Shown piece by piece: positions 7,901 to 14,318 of a stretch of 19,639 bases of DNA. The DNA comes from Streptosporangiaceae bacterium (lineage in GTDB: Bacteria > Actinomycetota > Actinomycetes > Streptosporangiales > Streptosporangiaceae), in assembly GCA_030045215.1 (NCBI GenBank), contig JASIBJ010000742.1, positions 1-19,639 on the forward strand. The letters run 5' to 3'. A program made the position numbers and the translations under genes. Position 1 is the stretch's first letter. Each line of letters opens with the position of its first letter. The notes below the pieces were generated by a model that saw only the letters and a program-made list of their open reading frames with translations, ran no database searches and was not told the DNA's origin.

Positions 7901-8022
7901 AGGCTCTGGACCTATTTACCCAGCTCGGCGCGCCCGAGGCCGACCAGATTCGGTCCCTGATGAGCCTCGCCACGTTGGTCACCGGCAGCGGCAGCGCGAC
8001 CGGGACAAGGACGCTCGCCTAG
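4855..8022 (+). CDS. SARP/AfsR-type transcriptional regulator with NB-ARC ATPase and TPR repeats
   Basis: 1055 residues in the classical AfsR layout. Residues 1-95 form an OmpR-type DNA-binding domain (WFGLLGTLQV, then AVTLRSYVKRLRQVLG). About 96-245 is the bacterial transcriptional activation domain (EIDIAQFD to LHQRILAGD). The NB-ARC/STAND ATPase has Walker A GGTAGVGKTALAVQW near 329, Walker B RVLVLLDNAG near 409, IVTSRD near 430 and LPLALR near 493. MHDLLRVYA near 606 ends the winged-helix arm. TPR-like helices fill about 730-1040 (repeated A-G-Y/H-Y-A-L patterns). Such proteins switch on secondary-metabolite or stress genes when the sensor arm is relieved. ATG 4855 is chosen because the DNA-binding fold starts there and GGGGGAAG lies just upstream; ATG 4807 is an alternative. 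No biosynthetic cluster is visible in the window. Confidence 0.9.
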   Translation: MWFGLLGTLQVRVDHGEINVSAAKQRVLLAALLLTPGQAVSAARLSELVWDGFPPRQAAVTLRSYVKRLRQVLGPPGAARIITGSIGYQINATAAEIDIAQFDDQVRMGIGAAQSGDWQRAQGLLDSALALWRGSPLADIPCQALLLAEGPHLEEQRLQALQWRIEASLQLGQHHKVTPQLQALTAAHPLREPFHGQLMMALYRSGRQAEALAAYRTARRIIVTELGLDPGPELQLLHQRILAGDCEPVAAASHAVGQPAWSELALAAPAVGDQVGPAGYAAQVPVPRQLPAPVAGFTGRDAELAALTSQLGPRPEPNAPGPALVISAIGGTAGVGKTALAVQWAHRVAGRFPDGQLYVNLRGYDPDEPVSAADALARFLRDLGVPGPDIPAVAEERAARYRSLLAGRRVLVLLDNAGSAEQVRPLLPATAGCTAIVTSRDALAGLVATDGVRRLDLDVLPQSDAIALLRSLTASRVDEDQDAVRALADLCARLPLALRIAAEQAVARPETSLRELAAELAADRLDGLDAGEDRADVRAVFSWSVRQLPDDVAKAFALIGLHPGLDLDVHAAAALTGATAARAARALARLHRASLIQAAGSGRYGMHDLLRVYAREEAVAAEQEGAGGIGGECHQALTRLFDYYLAATIAAMNGLYPAEAHQRPAVTPSAAARVPATSGPAAARAWLDSERENLVAAVVHCAGHGWPKHAAGLAEALFGYLMTGGHLHEAQTIYGHALQAARRSGDLAAEAEALSGLGGVGLERGHFRDAAGHYQAALERYRTCCDRAGEARTLMSLGISEQYLRNDESAAGYHSKAIIAFEDAGDSLGTARALSYLAGVETEMGSYDRAARHLQLALAILGKENDLIYKAEPLERLGMLMLRRGQLSQAAGYFEQALAIYRRIDHRSGVGSQLLSLGVVDLREGRYQQAVSYFQRALTLFRQTGNRYGEIRTLRNLAEALRGSGQLTAARAELQTALCLAAETGNTYQEAGAHSDLAENYHSACQDGPARQHWQQALDLFTQLGAPEADQIRSLMSLATLVTGSGSATGTRTLA

Positions 8023-8052
8023 GGCGTCGCCGGGCAACGCCGGAAAAAGTGT

Positions 8053-8265
8053 CACACCGCCGTCAGCGACTCCGGCTCGCACGAGGTCATCTGCGACAAC
8101 TCGATCAGCGGCGTCGGCTACGCGCCGCGCGACAGCCGGAAGTCGCTGCCGAACCCGAAGCCGCCGGCCTGGGTGCGGCCGGTCGACATCTTCTCGTTCG
8201 CGGCCGCGTACCGCCCGGAGGTCAAGGGCAACCGCTATGACGGCAGGCTTTACATTCCGCACTGA
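8053..8265 (+). pseudogene. Start-less C-terminal gene fragment, family not recognised
   Basis: From about 8056 to the TGA at 8263-8265 a frame of roughly 70 codons shows near-perfect G/C third positions (exceptions TAT, CTT and ATT close to the end), the signature of genuine coding sequence here. It includes EVICDNSISGVGYAPRDSR, then NPKPPAWVRPVDIFSF and NRYDGRLYIPH at the end. There is no in-frame ATG or GTG before the coding signal starts, and the frame reaches back only to the SARP stop TAG (8020-8022). It therefore looks like the surviving C-terminal end of a gene whose front was lost when the present junction formed. A Cys in EVICDN could suggest a secreted or redox protein, but I cannot assign a function. 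A GTG at 8049 opens a different, Arg-rich frame that looks like a shadow. Confidence 0.6.
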
Positions 8266-8284
8266 CGAAACGACCGCCCGACGA

Positions 8285-8319
8285 CGGAACGGGACTGACC
8301 AGGGGCCGGCCCCGTTCCG
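8285..8319. terminator. Bidirectional hairpin terminator between convergent genes
   Basis: CGGAACGGG (8285-8293) and CCCGTTCCG (8311-8319) form a perfect 9-bp stem with a 17-nt loop. It lies 20 nt after the fragment stop and 11 nt after the debranching-enzyme stop on the other strand, so it can serve both. No strong T-tract follows, as is common in actinomycetes. Confidence 0.7.
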
Positions 8320-8329
8320 CTGGTAAAAG

Positions 8330-10468
8330 TCATACGGACCTGGCTGGCTGCGGGGCCGCGATCACCTCGAGGCTGCTGACCGGCTCCAGGCCGCTTATCT
8401 GCCACCCTCCCGCGGCGATCTCGACCGCCAGCCTCGCCTTGCCCACCCGCAGGCCACTGACCCGCAGCGGCAGGTAGCGATCGGGTACCTCGGGCGAGCA
8501 CCAGAGCTGGCCGTCCGACACTTCCGGCGCGAACCGCAGCAGGCTGTGCAGCAACTGCAGCGGCGCGGCGGCGGCCCATGCCTGCGGTGAGCAGGACGTC
8601 GGGTACGGCACCGGTCCGGAGAAGTCGGCCCGCTCGAACCCGCAGAACAGCTCGGGCAACCGGTAACCGAACTGCTCGGCCGCGTCGACGACCGCGTCCG
8701 TGACGCGCTGCGCCTGGTCGATGAAGCCGTAGCGCATCAGGCCGGCGGCGCACAGGGCATTGTCGTGCGGCCAGACAGAGCCGTTGTGATAGCTCATCGG
8801 GTTGTAGGCGCCCATCGTGGTCGCCAGCGTCCTGATCCCCCAGCCGGAGAACATCTCCTCCGACATCAGGTGCCTGGCCACGGATGCCGCCTTGTCCTTG
8901 TCGGCGATGCCGGTCCACAGGCAGTGCCCGATGTTCGAGGTCAGCGCGTCGATCTTGCGTTTGTCCTTGTCGAGGCCGACCGCGTACCAGCCCTGTTCGG
9001 GCAGCCAGAACTGCTCGTTGAAGATGCGCTTCAGCTGCTTGGCCTTCCTTCGCCACGCGGCGGCGGCTCGCTCGTCGCCGGCGTGCGTGGCCAGCTGGGC
9101 CCTGGCCCGGTAGGCGGCGTAGACGTACGCCTGAACCTCGCACAGCGCTATCGGTGCCTCGGCGATCTCCCCGTCAGCGAAGTTGATCCCGTCCCAGGAA
9201 TCCTTCCAGCCCTGGTTGGCCAGCCCCCGGCCGGTCTTGCGGCGGTACTCGACGAACCCGTCACCGTCGGCGTCACCGTAGGTCTCGATCCACTCGAGCG
9301 CACGGTCGGCGTTCTCGGTCAGCGCCGGGATCGCGGTTTCCTTGCCGCCCCACCGCTGCAGCTCGCCGAGCAGCATGACAAACAGCGCGCTGGCATCCAC
9401 GCTGCCGAAGTAGGCACTTCGGCCGCCCAGCGCAAACGACGCGGCCGGGCCGAACCTGACCTCGTGCAGGATCTTGCCTGGCTCCTCTTCCGAGTCAGGA
9501 TCGACCTCGCTGCCCTGCCTGGCCGCCAGCGTGCGGAGCGTCCCGAGCGCCAGGCCCGGGTCCCACGGCAGCAGCATCCAGGCGGTCAGCAGCGAGTCGC
9601 GGCCAAACAGTGCCATGTACCAGGGTGCACCCGCCGCCACCACCGGCCAGCTCGGATGCTCGGGGTCGAAGATGCGCAGAGCGCCTAGGTCCTCGACGCT
9701 GCGGCTCAGCACCTGGGCCAGGTTGCGGTCGGCGGTGCGCACCTGCGGCCCGCGCCGACGCCACTTGCGCAGCCGCTTGGCCGGCCGGGTCAGCTTGATC
9801 GGATGGCCGCGGGGATGCCGCAGCTCCAGTGCGACTCCGTCGTCGACGGCGACGGCCTCGACGGTCACCGTTCGCTCCGAACGCGCCGGGACCAGCAGCC
9901 GCCAGGTCAACACCCCGTCCGTCACCGACGGGTTCTCATCGCCGATGATCCGCAGTTCCTGCTTGCGCTCCCGGCGGCCGCTGGTGATGACCAGCGCTGA
10001 GTCGACGCCGACGGCCGAGGCGACGGCTCGCGGCTTGGATCGCCCCTTGACCTCGAACAGGTCAGCGAAGTCGGCCTCGGCCGCGAGTGCGAGCACGCAG
10101 CGCTTCGGCTTCGGCGCGGTGTTCCGGAGCGTGATGTCTTCGCGCATCCCGTCGCCGACGTACCGGCGGCGGATTACGAGCAGCGTACTGTCAGCGCGGC
10201 CGGCCTTGGGCGGCATCCGGCCGAGGAACGTCGCGGCGAACGGCTCACCTGTCTGCACGGTCAGCGGCTGCGGCTCGGTGCCGTCCACGGTCAGTTCCCA
10301 GCGGGACAGCATCCTGGTGTCGCGGACGAACAGGCCGTGCGGGCGGTCGGGCAGGATGTCGCCACCGGGCTCGCTGATGCAGAAGGTCGAGCCCTCGATC
10401 AGCGTGACCGGGCTGCAGGCGGCTCCCTGCCCGGCCGGAAGGTCACCGGATGACCAGGGCCCGGTCAT
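8330..10468 (-). CDS. Glycogen-debranching-enzyme-like protein (amylo-alpha-1,6-glucosidase family)
   Basis: 712 residues. The N-terminal beta-rich domain (about 20-230) starts with TLIEGSTFCISEPGGDI and PHGLFVRDTRMLSRWEL, typical of the GDE_N_bis domain. The catalytic (alpha/alpha)6 barrel follows with WYMALFGRDSLLTAWML (about 283-299), GWKDSWDGINFADGE (about 418-432) and YHNGSVWPHDN (about 559-569), the conserved active-site stretches. The family hydrolyses alpha-1,6 branches or related glucosidic bonds in the cytosol; this two-domain type is often paired with a GT4 glycosyltransferase in bacteria, and its true substrate may not be glycogen. It starts 33 bp after the GT4 stop, so the two form an operon. 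No normal Shine-Dalgarno precedes ATG 10468; instead the codon lies in the loop of a strong hairpin. Confidence 0.88.
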   Translation of the reverse strand: MTGPWSSGDLPAGQGAACSPVTLIEGSTFCISEPGGDILPDRPHGLFVRDTRMLSRWELTVDGTEPQPLTVQTGEPFAATFLGRMPPKAGRADSTLLVIRRRYVGDGMREDITLRNTAPKPKRCVLALAAEADFADLFEVKGRSKPRAVASAVGVDSALVITSGRRERKQELRIIGDENPSVTDGVLTWRLLVPARSERTVTVEAVAVDDGVALELRHPRGHPIKLTRPAKRLRKWRRRGPQVRTADRNLAQVLSRSVEDLGALRIFDPEHPSWPVVAAGAPWYMALFGRDSLLTAWMLLPWDPGLALGTLRTLAARQGSEVDPDSEEEPGKILHEVRFGPAASFALGGRSAYFGSVDASALFVMLLGELQRWGGKETAIPALTENADRALEWIETYGDADGDGFVEYRRKTGRGLANQGWKDSWDGINFADGEIAEAPIALCEVQAYVYAAYRARAQLATHAGDERAAAAWRRKAKQLKRIFNEQFWLPEQGWYAVGLDKDKRKIDALTSNIGHCLWTGIADKDKAASVARHLMSEEMFSGWGIRTLATTMGAYNPMSYHNGSVWPHDNALCAAGLMRYGFIDQAQRVTDAVVDAAEQFGYRLPELFCGFERADFSGPVPYPTSCSPQAWAAAAPLQLLHSLLRFAPEVSDGQLWCSPEVPDRYLPLRVSGLRVGKARLAVEIAAGGWQISGLEPVSSLEVIAAPQPARSV

Positions 10469-10484
10469 GCCGCCGGGCCCTGGT
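10453..10484 (-). promoter_or_regulatory. Perfect 12-bp stem with the debranching-enzyme start codon in its loop
   Basis: ACCAGGGCCCGG (10453-10464) and CCGGGCCCTGGT (10473-10484) are exact complements; the 8-nt loop on the mRNA is CGGCAUGA and holds the AUG. The only purine-rich upstream stretch (AGGG) is inside the stem. A second, smaller pairing (10450-10455 with 10463-10468) would instead bury AUGACC in a stem. Confidence 0.75.
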
Positions 10485-10501
10485 GTAGCTTGCTACCGGT
10501 C

Positions 10502-11584
10502 TCAGGCGCTGATGAGGCGCCTCCCGGCCGCCGGTATGCGCCGCATGAACCTGGACTCGCGCTCGAGCATGCGGCGGTAGAACCGCTCGTGCTCGCGCGC
10601 CATGCGCTGCAGCGAGAAGCGGCGCTCCGCGGCATCGCGGCACGCATCCCGATCGATCTCGGCCACCCGGTCAATTGCCCTGATCATCTCCTCCTCGTCA
10701 CGGCACAGATACCCAGTCCTCCCGGCATCTATGATCTCCGGTGCGGCCCCGTTCTGGAAGGCAAGCACCGGCGTGGCGCAGGCCAGTGCCTCGGCCATGA
10801 CCAGGCCGAACGGCTCGCACCAGGTGATCGGGTTGAGCATCGCGTCTGCGTGTTGCAGCAGTTCAATCCTCTCCTCGAGCGGCATCTCGCTCGGCATCTC
10901 GTCCCCGGCGTCAAGCAGCGGCTTGACCTCCGACTCGAAGTAGGCGATCTCGTTCTCCTCGCGCATCTTGGTCGACAGCAGCAGTTGCTTGCCGGCCTTC
11001 TTCGCGACCCGGACGGCATGATGCACGCCCTTGTCCGGCGACATCCGCCCGATGAACATGACGAAGCCGCCGCCGCCTGGACCTGCCTTGTACAGGTCGA
11101 GGTCGATGCCGTGGTGGATGACCTCGCCGATCAAGACGCCGCCGTAATCCTCGACCTGGCGGGCCTGAGCGTGCGAGATGGCGAGGATCGCCGCGTGCTT
11201 GGCGACCTCAGTGAAGATCGGCTGCGTTTCGCCGTTGAACGGGCCGTGGTTGGTGATCACGACCGGCGGGCGGCGCAGCCCCCGCAGGCCCGAGATGAGC
11301 GGGCCGAGGAATGTGTGGTCGTGGATGATGTCCATGTCCGCCAGCGACTCGTAGGCCGCCAGCACGTGCGCCGTTTCCGGCACGGTCACGCCGATCGGCG
11401 CGATCGCCTTCGGGTACAGGAAGTCGGTCGGTACCGGGCACTCTGATTCGCCCACGGTGAACAGCCGGACCTCGTGACCGAGTTCCTGCAGGCCCCTTGC
11501 GAGGTTATCGATGACGACCTCGGTCCCGCCGTATGCCGGTGGTGGTACCGGCACCCAAGGCGGGGCTATCAGGCCGATTCGCAT
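10502..11584 (-). CDS. GT4-family glycosyltransferase
   Basis: 360 residues with the GT-B fold. The N-terminal half begins MRIGLIAPPWVPVPPPAYGG with the glycine loop of GT4 enzymes and includes DIIHDHTFLG. The C-terminal half begins near VMFIGRMSPDKGVHHAVR and holds the nucleotide-sugar motif EPFGLVMAE (E-x7-E, about residue 254). GT4 enzymes of this type transfer hexoses from nucleotide sugars; with the adjoining debranching-like enzyme a role in making or trimming a cytosolic oligo- or polysaccharide is likely. ATG 11584 is supported by GAGGAGG (11596-11590) 5 nt upstream, which rules out the longer frame to 11641. It is the first gene of the two-gene leftward operon. Confidence 0.88.
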   Translation of the reverse strand: MRIGLIAPPWVPVPPPAYGGTEVVIDNLARGLQELGHEVRLFTVGESECPVPTDFLYPKAIAPIGVTVPETAHVLAAYESLADMDIIHDHTFLGPLISGLRGLRRPPVVITNHGPFNGETQPIFTEVAKHAAILAISHAQARQVEDYGGVLIGEVIHHGIDLDLYKAGPGGGGFVMFIGRMSPDKGVHHAVRVAKKAGKQLLLSTKMREENEIAYFESEVKPLLDAGDEMPSEMPLEERIELLQHADAMLNPITWCEPFGLVMAEALACATPVLAFQNGAAPEIIDAGRTGYLCRDEEEMIRAIDRVAEIDRDACRDAAERRFSLQRMAREHERFYRRMLERESRFMRRIPAAGRRLISA

Positions 11585-11606
11585 TTCTGCCTCCTCGTGT
11601 CGAGCC

Positions 11607-11632
11607 GCGTGACGATCACGCTCCGCTAGCGG
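11607..11632. promoter_or_regulatory. Two adjacent palindromes upstream of the GT4-debranching operon
   Basis: GCGTGA-cga-TCACGC (11607-11621) is a perfect 6+6 inverted repeat and CCGCTAGCGG (11623-11632) a perfect 10-bp palindrome. They lie 23-48 nt upstream of ATG 11584, where an operator would be expected. No known regulator can be named. Confidence 0.4.
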
Positions 11633-12131
11633 CTGGCGCATGCTGCGCCCGCCACTGGCGCCTGCGGGTGCACTGCCGGCTGCGCACCGGCCGGAGGTTT
11701 ACCGGGCCCACAGACAGGCCAGGTAGGCCAGCACGAGCACACGGCGGCACGGGAAGGGTCCGGTCGCGCCGGTCACAGTGACCTTGGTCCCGGCTCCCGC
11801 ACTCTGCGCACCCGCGGGGCGGTGCCAGAGCCAGGACGACGTCACAATTACCGTGCGTATAGAGCCGATAACCGAATGGGATCTTGCCCGGCGAAATGGC
11901 TCGGTAAACGTGAGGCAGTAATCGTTGATCATGAGCCTGGCCTGGCCGCAGGCTCCTGACCTGCTGGCAGGCGGCCCGGCGTGATCACTTCCGTCGGTCA
12001 GCCAGGCGTGATATCTCAACGCGAAAGCAAAAACTTCTGCTCTGCAGGTTTGCCGGGTGACAGATACGCGGTGGTGCATAGGAGCAGCTCCCCCGCTGGC
12101 CAGGGCCGGCCACATGGAGCCGGTATATCTT

Positions 12132-12175
12132 GATCATGTAGTGCTGCTCGCCTGTCAGGCGTGTAGCACATGATC
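12132..12175. other. 44-nt imperfect hairpin in the gene-free stretch
   Basis: GATCATG (12132-12138) pairs with CATGATC (12169-12175), TGCT (12142-12145) with AGCA (12165-12168) after a TAG bulge, and CGCCT (12149-12153) with AGGCG (12157-12161) around the loop GTC. The stem is AT-richer than the region. No T-run follows closely, so it is not an obvious terminator. Confidence 0.45.
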
Positions 12176-12358
12176 ATGCAATGCTTCGCATGCGGTCTTG
12201 AGCGCACTCTCGACGGGGTCGACGTCCTGGTGCGCAGCGCCGGCGGCGAGGATTATCGGCGAACGCCTTCTTGATCGCCTAGGGACAAGGCTCTGACGGA
12301 GCCCTGGCACTAGCGGGATCATGGGACGAGAACGTGTCAACCAGCCGTAGGGGTGGCC

Positions 12359-12760
12359 ATGGTCGGGGCGGATCCTTCGCCGGATCCAGGCGACGGCGAT
12401 CCCGAGGCCGGCGAGTCTGAGCCCGATGCCCGGTACACGTTCGCGAACGAGCGGACCTTCCTCGCCTGGACTCGCACGTCGCTGGCGTTCATATTGGCCG
12501 GGCTTGGCATCGTGCAGCTGCTGCCCCCGTTCCCCGGCGTTCCGTGGGGCCGCCACTTGATCGGAGTCCCGCTCATCGTGATCGGAGCGGTCATGGAGGT
12601 CGTCAGCTACAACCAGTGGGTGCGCAGCCAGCGGGCGCTGCGCCGGGGCGAGCCACTGCCCCGCTCGCTCCTGCCGGCAATACTCGCGATCACGATCGCC
12701 GCGATGGCGATCATCTCGGCCGTCGTCCTGCTGGTATCGGCACTGGTCGGAACGCGATGA
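12359..12760 (+). CDS. DUF202 (YidH-like) membrane protein, first of a pair
   Basis: 133 residues. After an acidic N-terminus (GADPSPDPGDGDPEAGESE) comes the DUF202 signature YTFANERTFLAWTRTSLAF, then three hydrophobic segments (LAFILAGLGIVQLL, HLIGVPLIVIGAVMEVV, PAILAITIAAMAIISAVVLL). DUF202 proteins are small inner-membrane proteins of unknown function, commonly encoded as adjacent pairs in actinobacteria. ATG 12359 has AGGGG (12349-12353) 5 nt upstream; GTG 12353 would overlap that site. Its TGA overlaps the next gene's ATG as ATGA (12757-12760), so the two are translationally coupled and probably form a hetero-complex (inference). Confidence 0.85.
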   Translation: MVGADPSPDPGDGDPEAGESEPDARYTFANERTFLAWTRTSLAFILAGLGIVQLLPPFPGVPWGRHLIGVPLIVIGAVMEVVSYNQWVRSQRALRRGEPLPRSLLPAILAITIAAMAIISAVVLLVSALVGTR

Positions 12761-13113
12761 CCGCCCCGGACGAACCTCGCCCGAGCTCCGATGACGAGAG
12801 CTCGGCGCGCCTTCGCGCCGAGCCGGAGAGCAGCGAAGTGCGCCTGGCCAGAGGGCGAACCGACATGGCCTGGACCCGAACGGCCATCGCGTTCGCCGCC
12901 ACCGGGGCCGTGATCCTCAAGAACCATTTGATCGCCGGCCTCATCGTGCTCGGCCTGGGCCTGATCACTTGGGCGCTGCGGCTGGCCTTCCCGCCCGCGA
13001 TCGACGACGGATCAAGGCCGCGGCGGCTGCTGCTGGTGACCATAACGGTCGTGGCGGTAGGGGTGATTGCTCTCGTCGTTGCGTTCACATCCAGCTCAGC
13101 GGGCCTACGCTAG
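12757..13113 (+). CDS. DUF202 membrane protein, second of the pair
   Basis: 118 residues. A polar, acidic first 30 residues is followed by the variant signature RLARGRTDMAWTRTAIAFAATG and three hydrophobic segments (AIAFAATGAVILKNHL, AGLIVLGLGLITWALRLAF, LLLVTITVVAVGVIALVVAF). The shorter signature differs from its partner, the usual situation in paired DUF202 genes, suggesting two distinct subunits. ATG 12757 overlaps the stop of the first gene by four bases, which explains the lack of a strong ribosome site. The function is unknown for the whole family. Confidence 0.82.
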   Translation: MTAPDEPRPSSDDESSARLRAEPESSEVRLARGRTDMAWTRTAIAFAATGAVILKNHLIAGLIVLGLGLITWALRLAFPPAIDDGSRPRRLLLVTITVVAVGVIALVVAFTSSSAGLR

Positions 13114-13118
13114 CCCGC
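13099..13118 (+). terminator. Short hairpin at the end of the DUF202 pair
   Basis: GCGGGC (13099-13104) and GCCCGC (13113-13118) form a 6-bp GC stem with an 8-nt loop that overlaps the DUF202 stop codon. No T-run follows. It is the only terminator candidate in the 23-bp gap before the convergent flippase-type gene. Confidence 0.4.
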
Positions 13119-13136
13119 AATCGCCTGGGCTGGCCG

Positions 13137-14231
13137 CTAGCTCCGGGGCGTCCCGGCTGCGGCCACGCTACGTGAGCGGCGAGCGAGCCACCCAGCGGTC
13201 CCCGCCGTAACCAGGTCGCCGAGCGTCATCAAGACCCTCGACACCAGTGCGATCGCCGCGGCCGCGCCAAACCCGACCGCCGGTCCGAGCAGTGCCAGCA
13301 GCACGTACTCTCTGATCCCCGCGCCGGCCGGCGCCAGGATGACGAGGAAGCCTGCGCACCACGCGAATGCGAACGCCCCGATCGCAAGCAGCGCCCCGCG
13401 GGCGCTGTCGAGTCCCAGCGGTGCAGCCATCAGCCAGACCTGCAGACCAAAGGAGATCCACATCACGATGCCCCAGCCCAGTGCCTTCGCCACCGCGACG
13501 CTGGTGAGAGGCTGCTCCAGGACGGGCCGCCTGGCCAGCCGGAGCATCCGGTCGATGATGCGGTTGAGCAGCCTCGGGTAAAGGCAGACCAGGAGCAGCG
13601 GAGCGAACAGGAACACCCAGCGGTACGGCGCCGCGCCCTTGCTGAACGGCAGCATCACCAGGCCGACGAGTATGCCCGTGAGCAGCGACAACAGCATGGT
13701 GAGGATCGACGCGCTTGCCGACCGGCGGCGCGGCACCTGATGGGCCGCACCGAGCTCCATCTGTGCCAGCACCGGCCACACCGATCCAGGCAGGTACTTG
13801 CCGAGCTGGCCGACGAACAGGATCTGTGCCGACGCCCGCATGGGCAGCGGCGATCCAAGCGCCGCCAGCAGCACCCGGAATATCTGCAGCAGGGCCGCCA
13901 GGCCGACCAGCACGCAGAGCATTGCCTCGGCCGCCGTCCCGAATCCGATCTTGGCGAGGGCGGTGTGCACGGACGGCCAGTTGCTGACGATGGCGTAGAT
14001 GCCAAGCCCGACGGTGACCGCGACGAAGCCCCAGCGGAACCATCGGCTGCGTATCAGCCTGACCGCGAGGGCACGAAGCGAGCTCGCATGACCTGATGCC
14101 GCGCTCGCGCCGGGCGCGCCGGCCTGGTGCTCGCCCGCCTGCGCGCTGGCCTGGTGCTTGCCCGCCTTCGCGCCGGCCTGGTGCTCGCCGGCTTCGACAT
14201 TGACGGAGGCTCCTGCGGGGCGGTCTGGCAT
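13137..14231 (-). CDS. Flippase-like membrane protein (LPG-synthase transmembrane/YbhN, UPF0104 family)
   Basis: 364 residues. About eight hydrophobic segments follow a 55-residue polar tail. The motif QILFVGQLGKYLPGSVWPVLAQ (about 140-160) is characteristic of the family, as is the later APAGAGIREYVLLALLG. Members are related to the membrane part of lysyl-phosphatidylglycerol synthase, and several are proposed to flip lipid-linked compounds. The N-tail carries three 9-residue repeats of the AGEHQAGAK type. ATG 14231 has TACTCT (14243-14238) 6 nt upstream and no convincing Shine-Dalgarno, so a leaderless transcript is likely; the frame runs on upstream but overlaps the GT4-like gene. It is divergent from that gene across 87 bp. 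A role in moving a polyprenyl-linked sugar fits the neighbours but is inference. Confidence 0.83.
   Translation of the reverse strand: MPDRPAGASVNVEAGEHQAGAKAGKHQASAQAGEHQAGAPGASAASGHASSLRALAVRLIRSRWFRWGFVAVTVGLGIYAIVSNWPSVHTALAKIGFGTAAEAMLCVLVGLAALLQIFRVLLAALGSPLPMRASAQILFVGQLGKYLPGSVWPVLAQMELGAAHQVPRRRSASASILTMLLSLLTGILVGLVMLPFSKGAAPYRWVFLFAPLLLVCLYPRLLNRIIDRMLRLARRPVLEQPLTSVAVAKALGWGIVMWISFGLQVWLMAAPLGLDSARGALLAIGAFAFAWCAGFLVILAPAGAGIREYVLLALLGPAVGFGAAAAIALVSRVLMTLGDLVTAGTAGWLARRSRSVAAAGTPRS
14121..14201. repeat. Three 27-bp tandem repeats in the flippase-type gene
   Basis: Units at 14121-14147, 14148-14174 and 14175-14201, each starting GGCCTGGTGCT on the plus strand, encode the repeats AGEHQAGAK, AGKHQASAQ and AGEHQAGAP. 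The third unit diverges at its end. The copies keep the frame. Confidence 0.85.
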
Positions 14232-14244
14232 TCCACCAGAGTAG

Positions 14245-14292
14245 CCAGTGGTCCAGGCAATGAGGGCCCCGTCCGGGCCGCTGGCCCACTGG
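14245..14292. promoter_or_regulatory. Divergent promoter region with CCAGTGG/CCACTGG inverted repeat
   Basis: CCAGTGG (14245-14251) and its complement CCACTGG (14286-14292) sit in the 87-bp gap between the divergent flippase-type and GT4-like genes, upstream of TACTCT (minus, 14243-14238) and TAGGGT (plus, 14305-14310). They could bind a shared regulator. Confidence 0.3.
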
Positions 14293-14304
14293 AGACAAGA
14301 CGCT

Positions 14305-14310
14305 AGGGTT
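14305..14310 (+). promoter_or_regulatory. Candidate leaderless -10 (TAGGGT) of the GT4-like gene
   Basis: TAGGGT lies 8 nt before ATG 14319 and no Shine-Dalgarno stands at the usual distance. The start would be at or next to the transcription start. The palindrome GGGTTAACCC (14307-14316) overlaps this element and could hold an operator. Confidence 0.5.
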
Positions 14311-14318
14311 AACCCACT

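Larger units (their letters stand above)
11585..12358. other. 774-bp gene-free stretch
   Basis: Between the GT4 start and the DUF202 pair no frame shows the G/C third-position bias of the real genes, and part of it (about 11845-12060) is less GC-rich than its surroundings. It holds the two palindromes at 11607-11632, the hairpin AGCCTG/CAGGCT (11934-11954), TGGCC/GGCCA (12097-12112), a 44-nt imperfect hairpin (12132-12175) and GGCTC/GAGCC (12289-12303). TTGATCATG occurs at 11925-11933 and 12130-12138. It probably contains divergent promoters, and an untranslated RNA is possible. I found no tRNA or transposase remnant. Confidence 0.6.

Noticed and set aside
8020..8265. Stop-codon readthrough fusing the SARP protein to the following fragment
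   Set aside because: The fragment is in the same frame, but the SARP protein is already full length and the sequence just after the TAG has no coding bias; the in-frame match has a one-in-three chance.
11699..12115. 138-codon minus-strand frame in the gene-free stretch
   Set aside because: No ribosome site, no G/C third-position bias and no recognisable domain.
12000..12120. Riboswitch such as c-di-AMP or cobalamin type
   Set aside because: Some GGGGAGC-like pieces occur, but I could not place the conserved core of any riboswitch class.
12155..12556. 133-codon minus-strand frame overlapping the first DUF202 gene
   Set aside because: Its first half is antisense to a clear DUF202 gene. The end is weakly protein-like but lacks codon bias and a start of its own.
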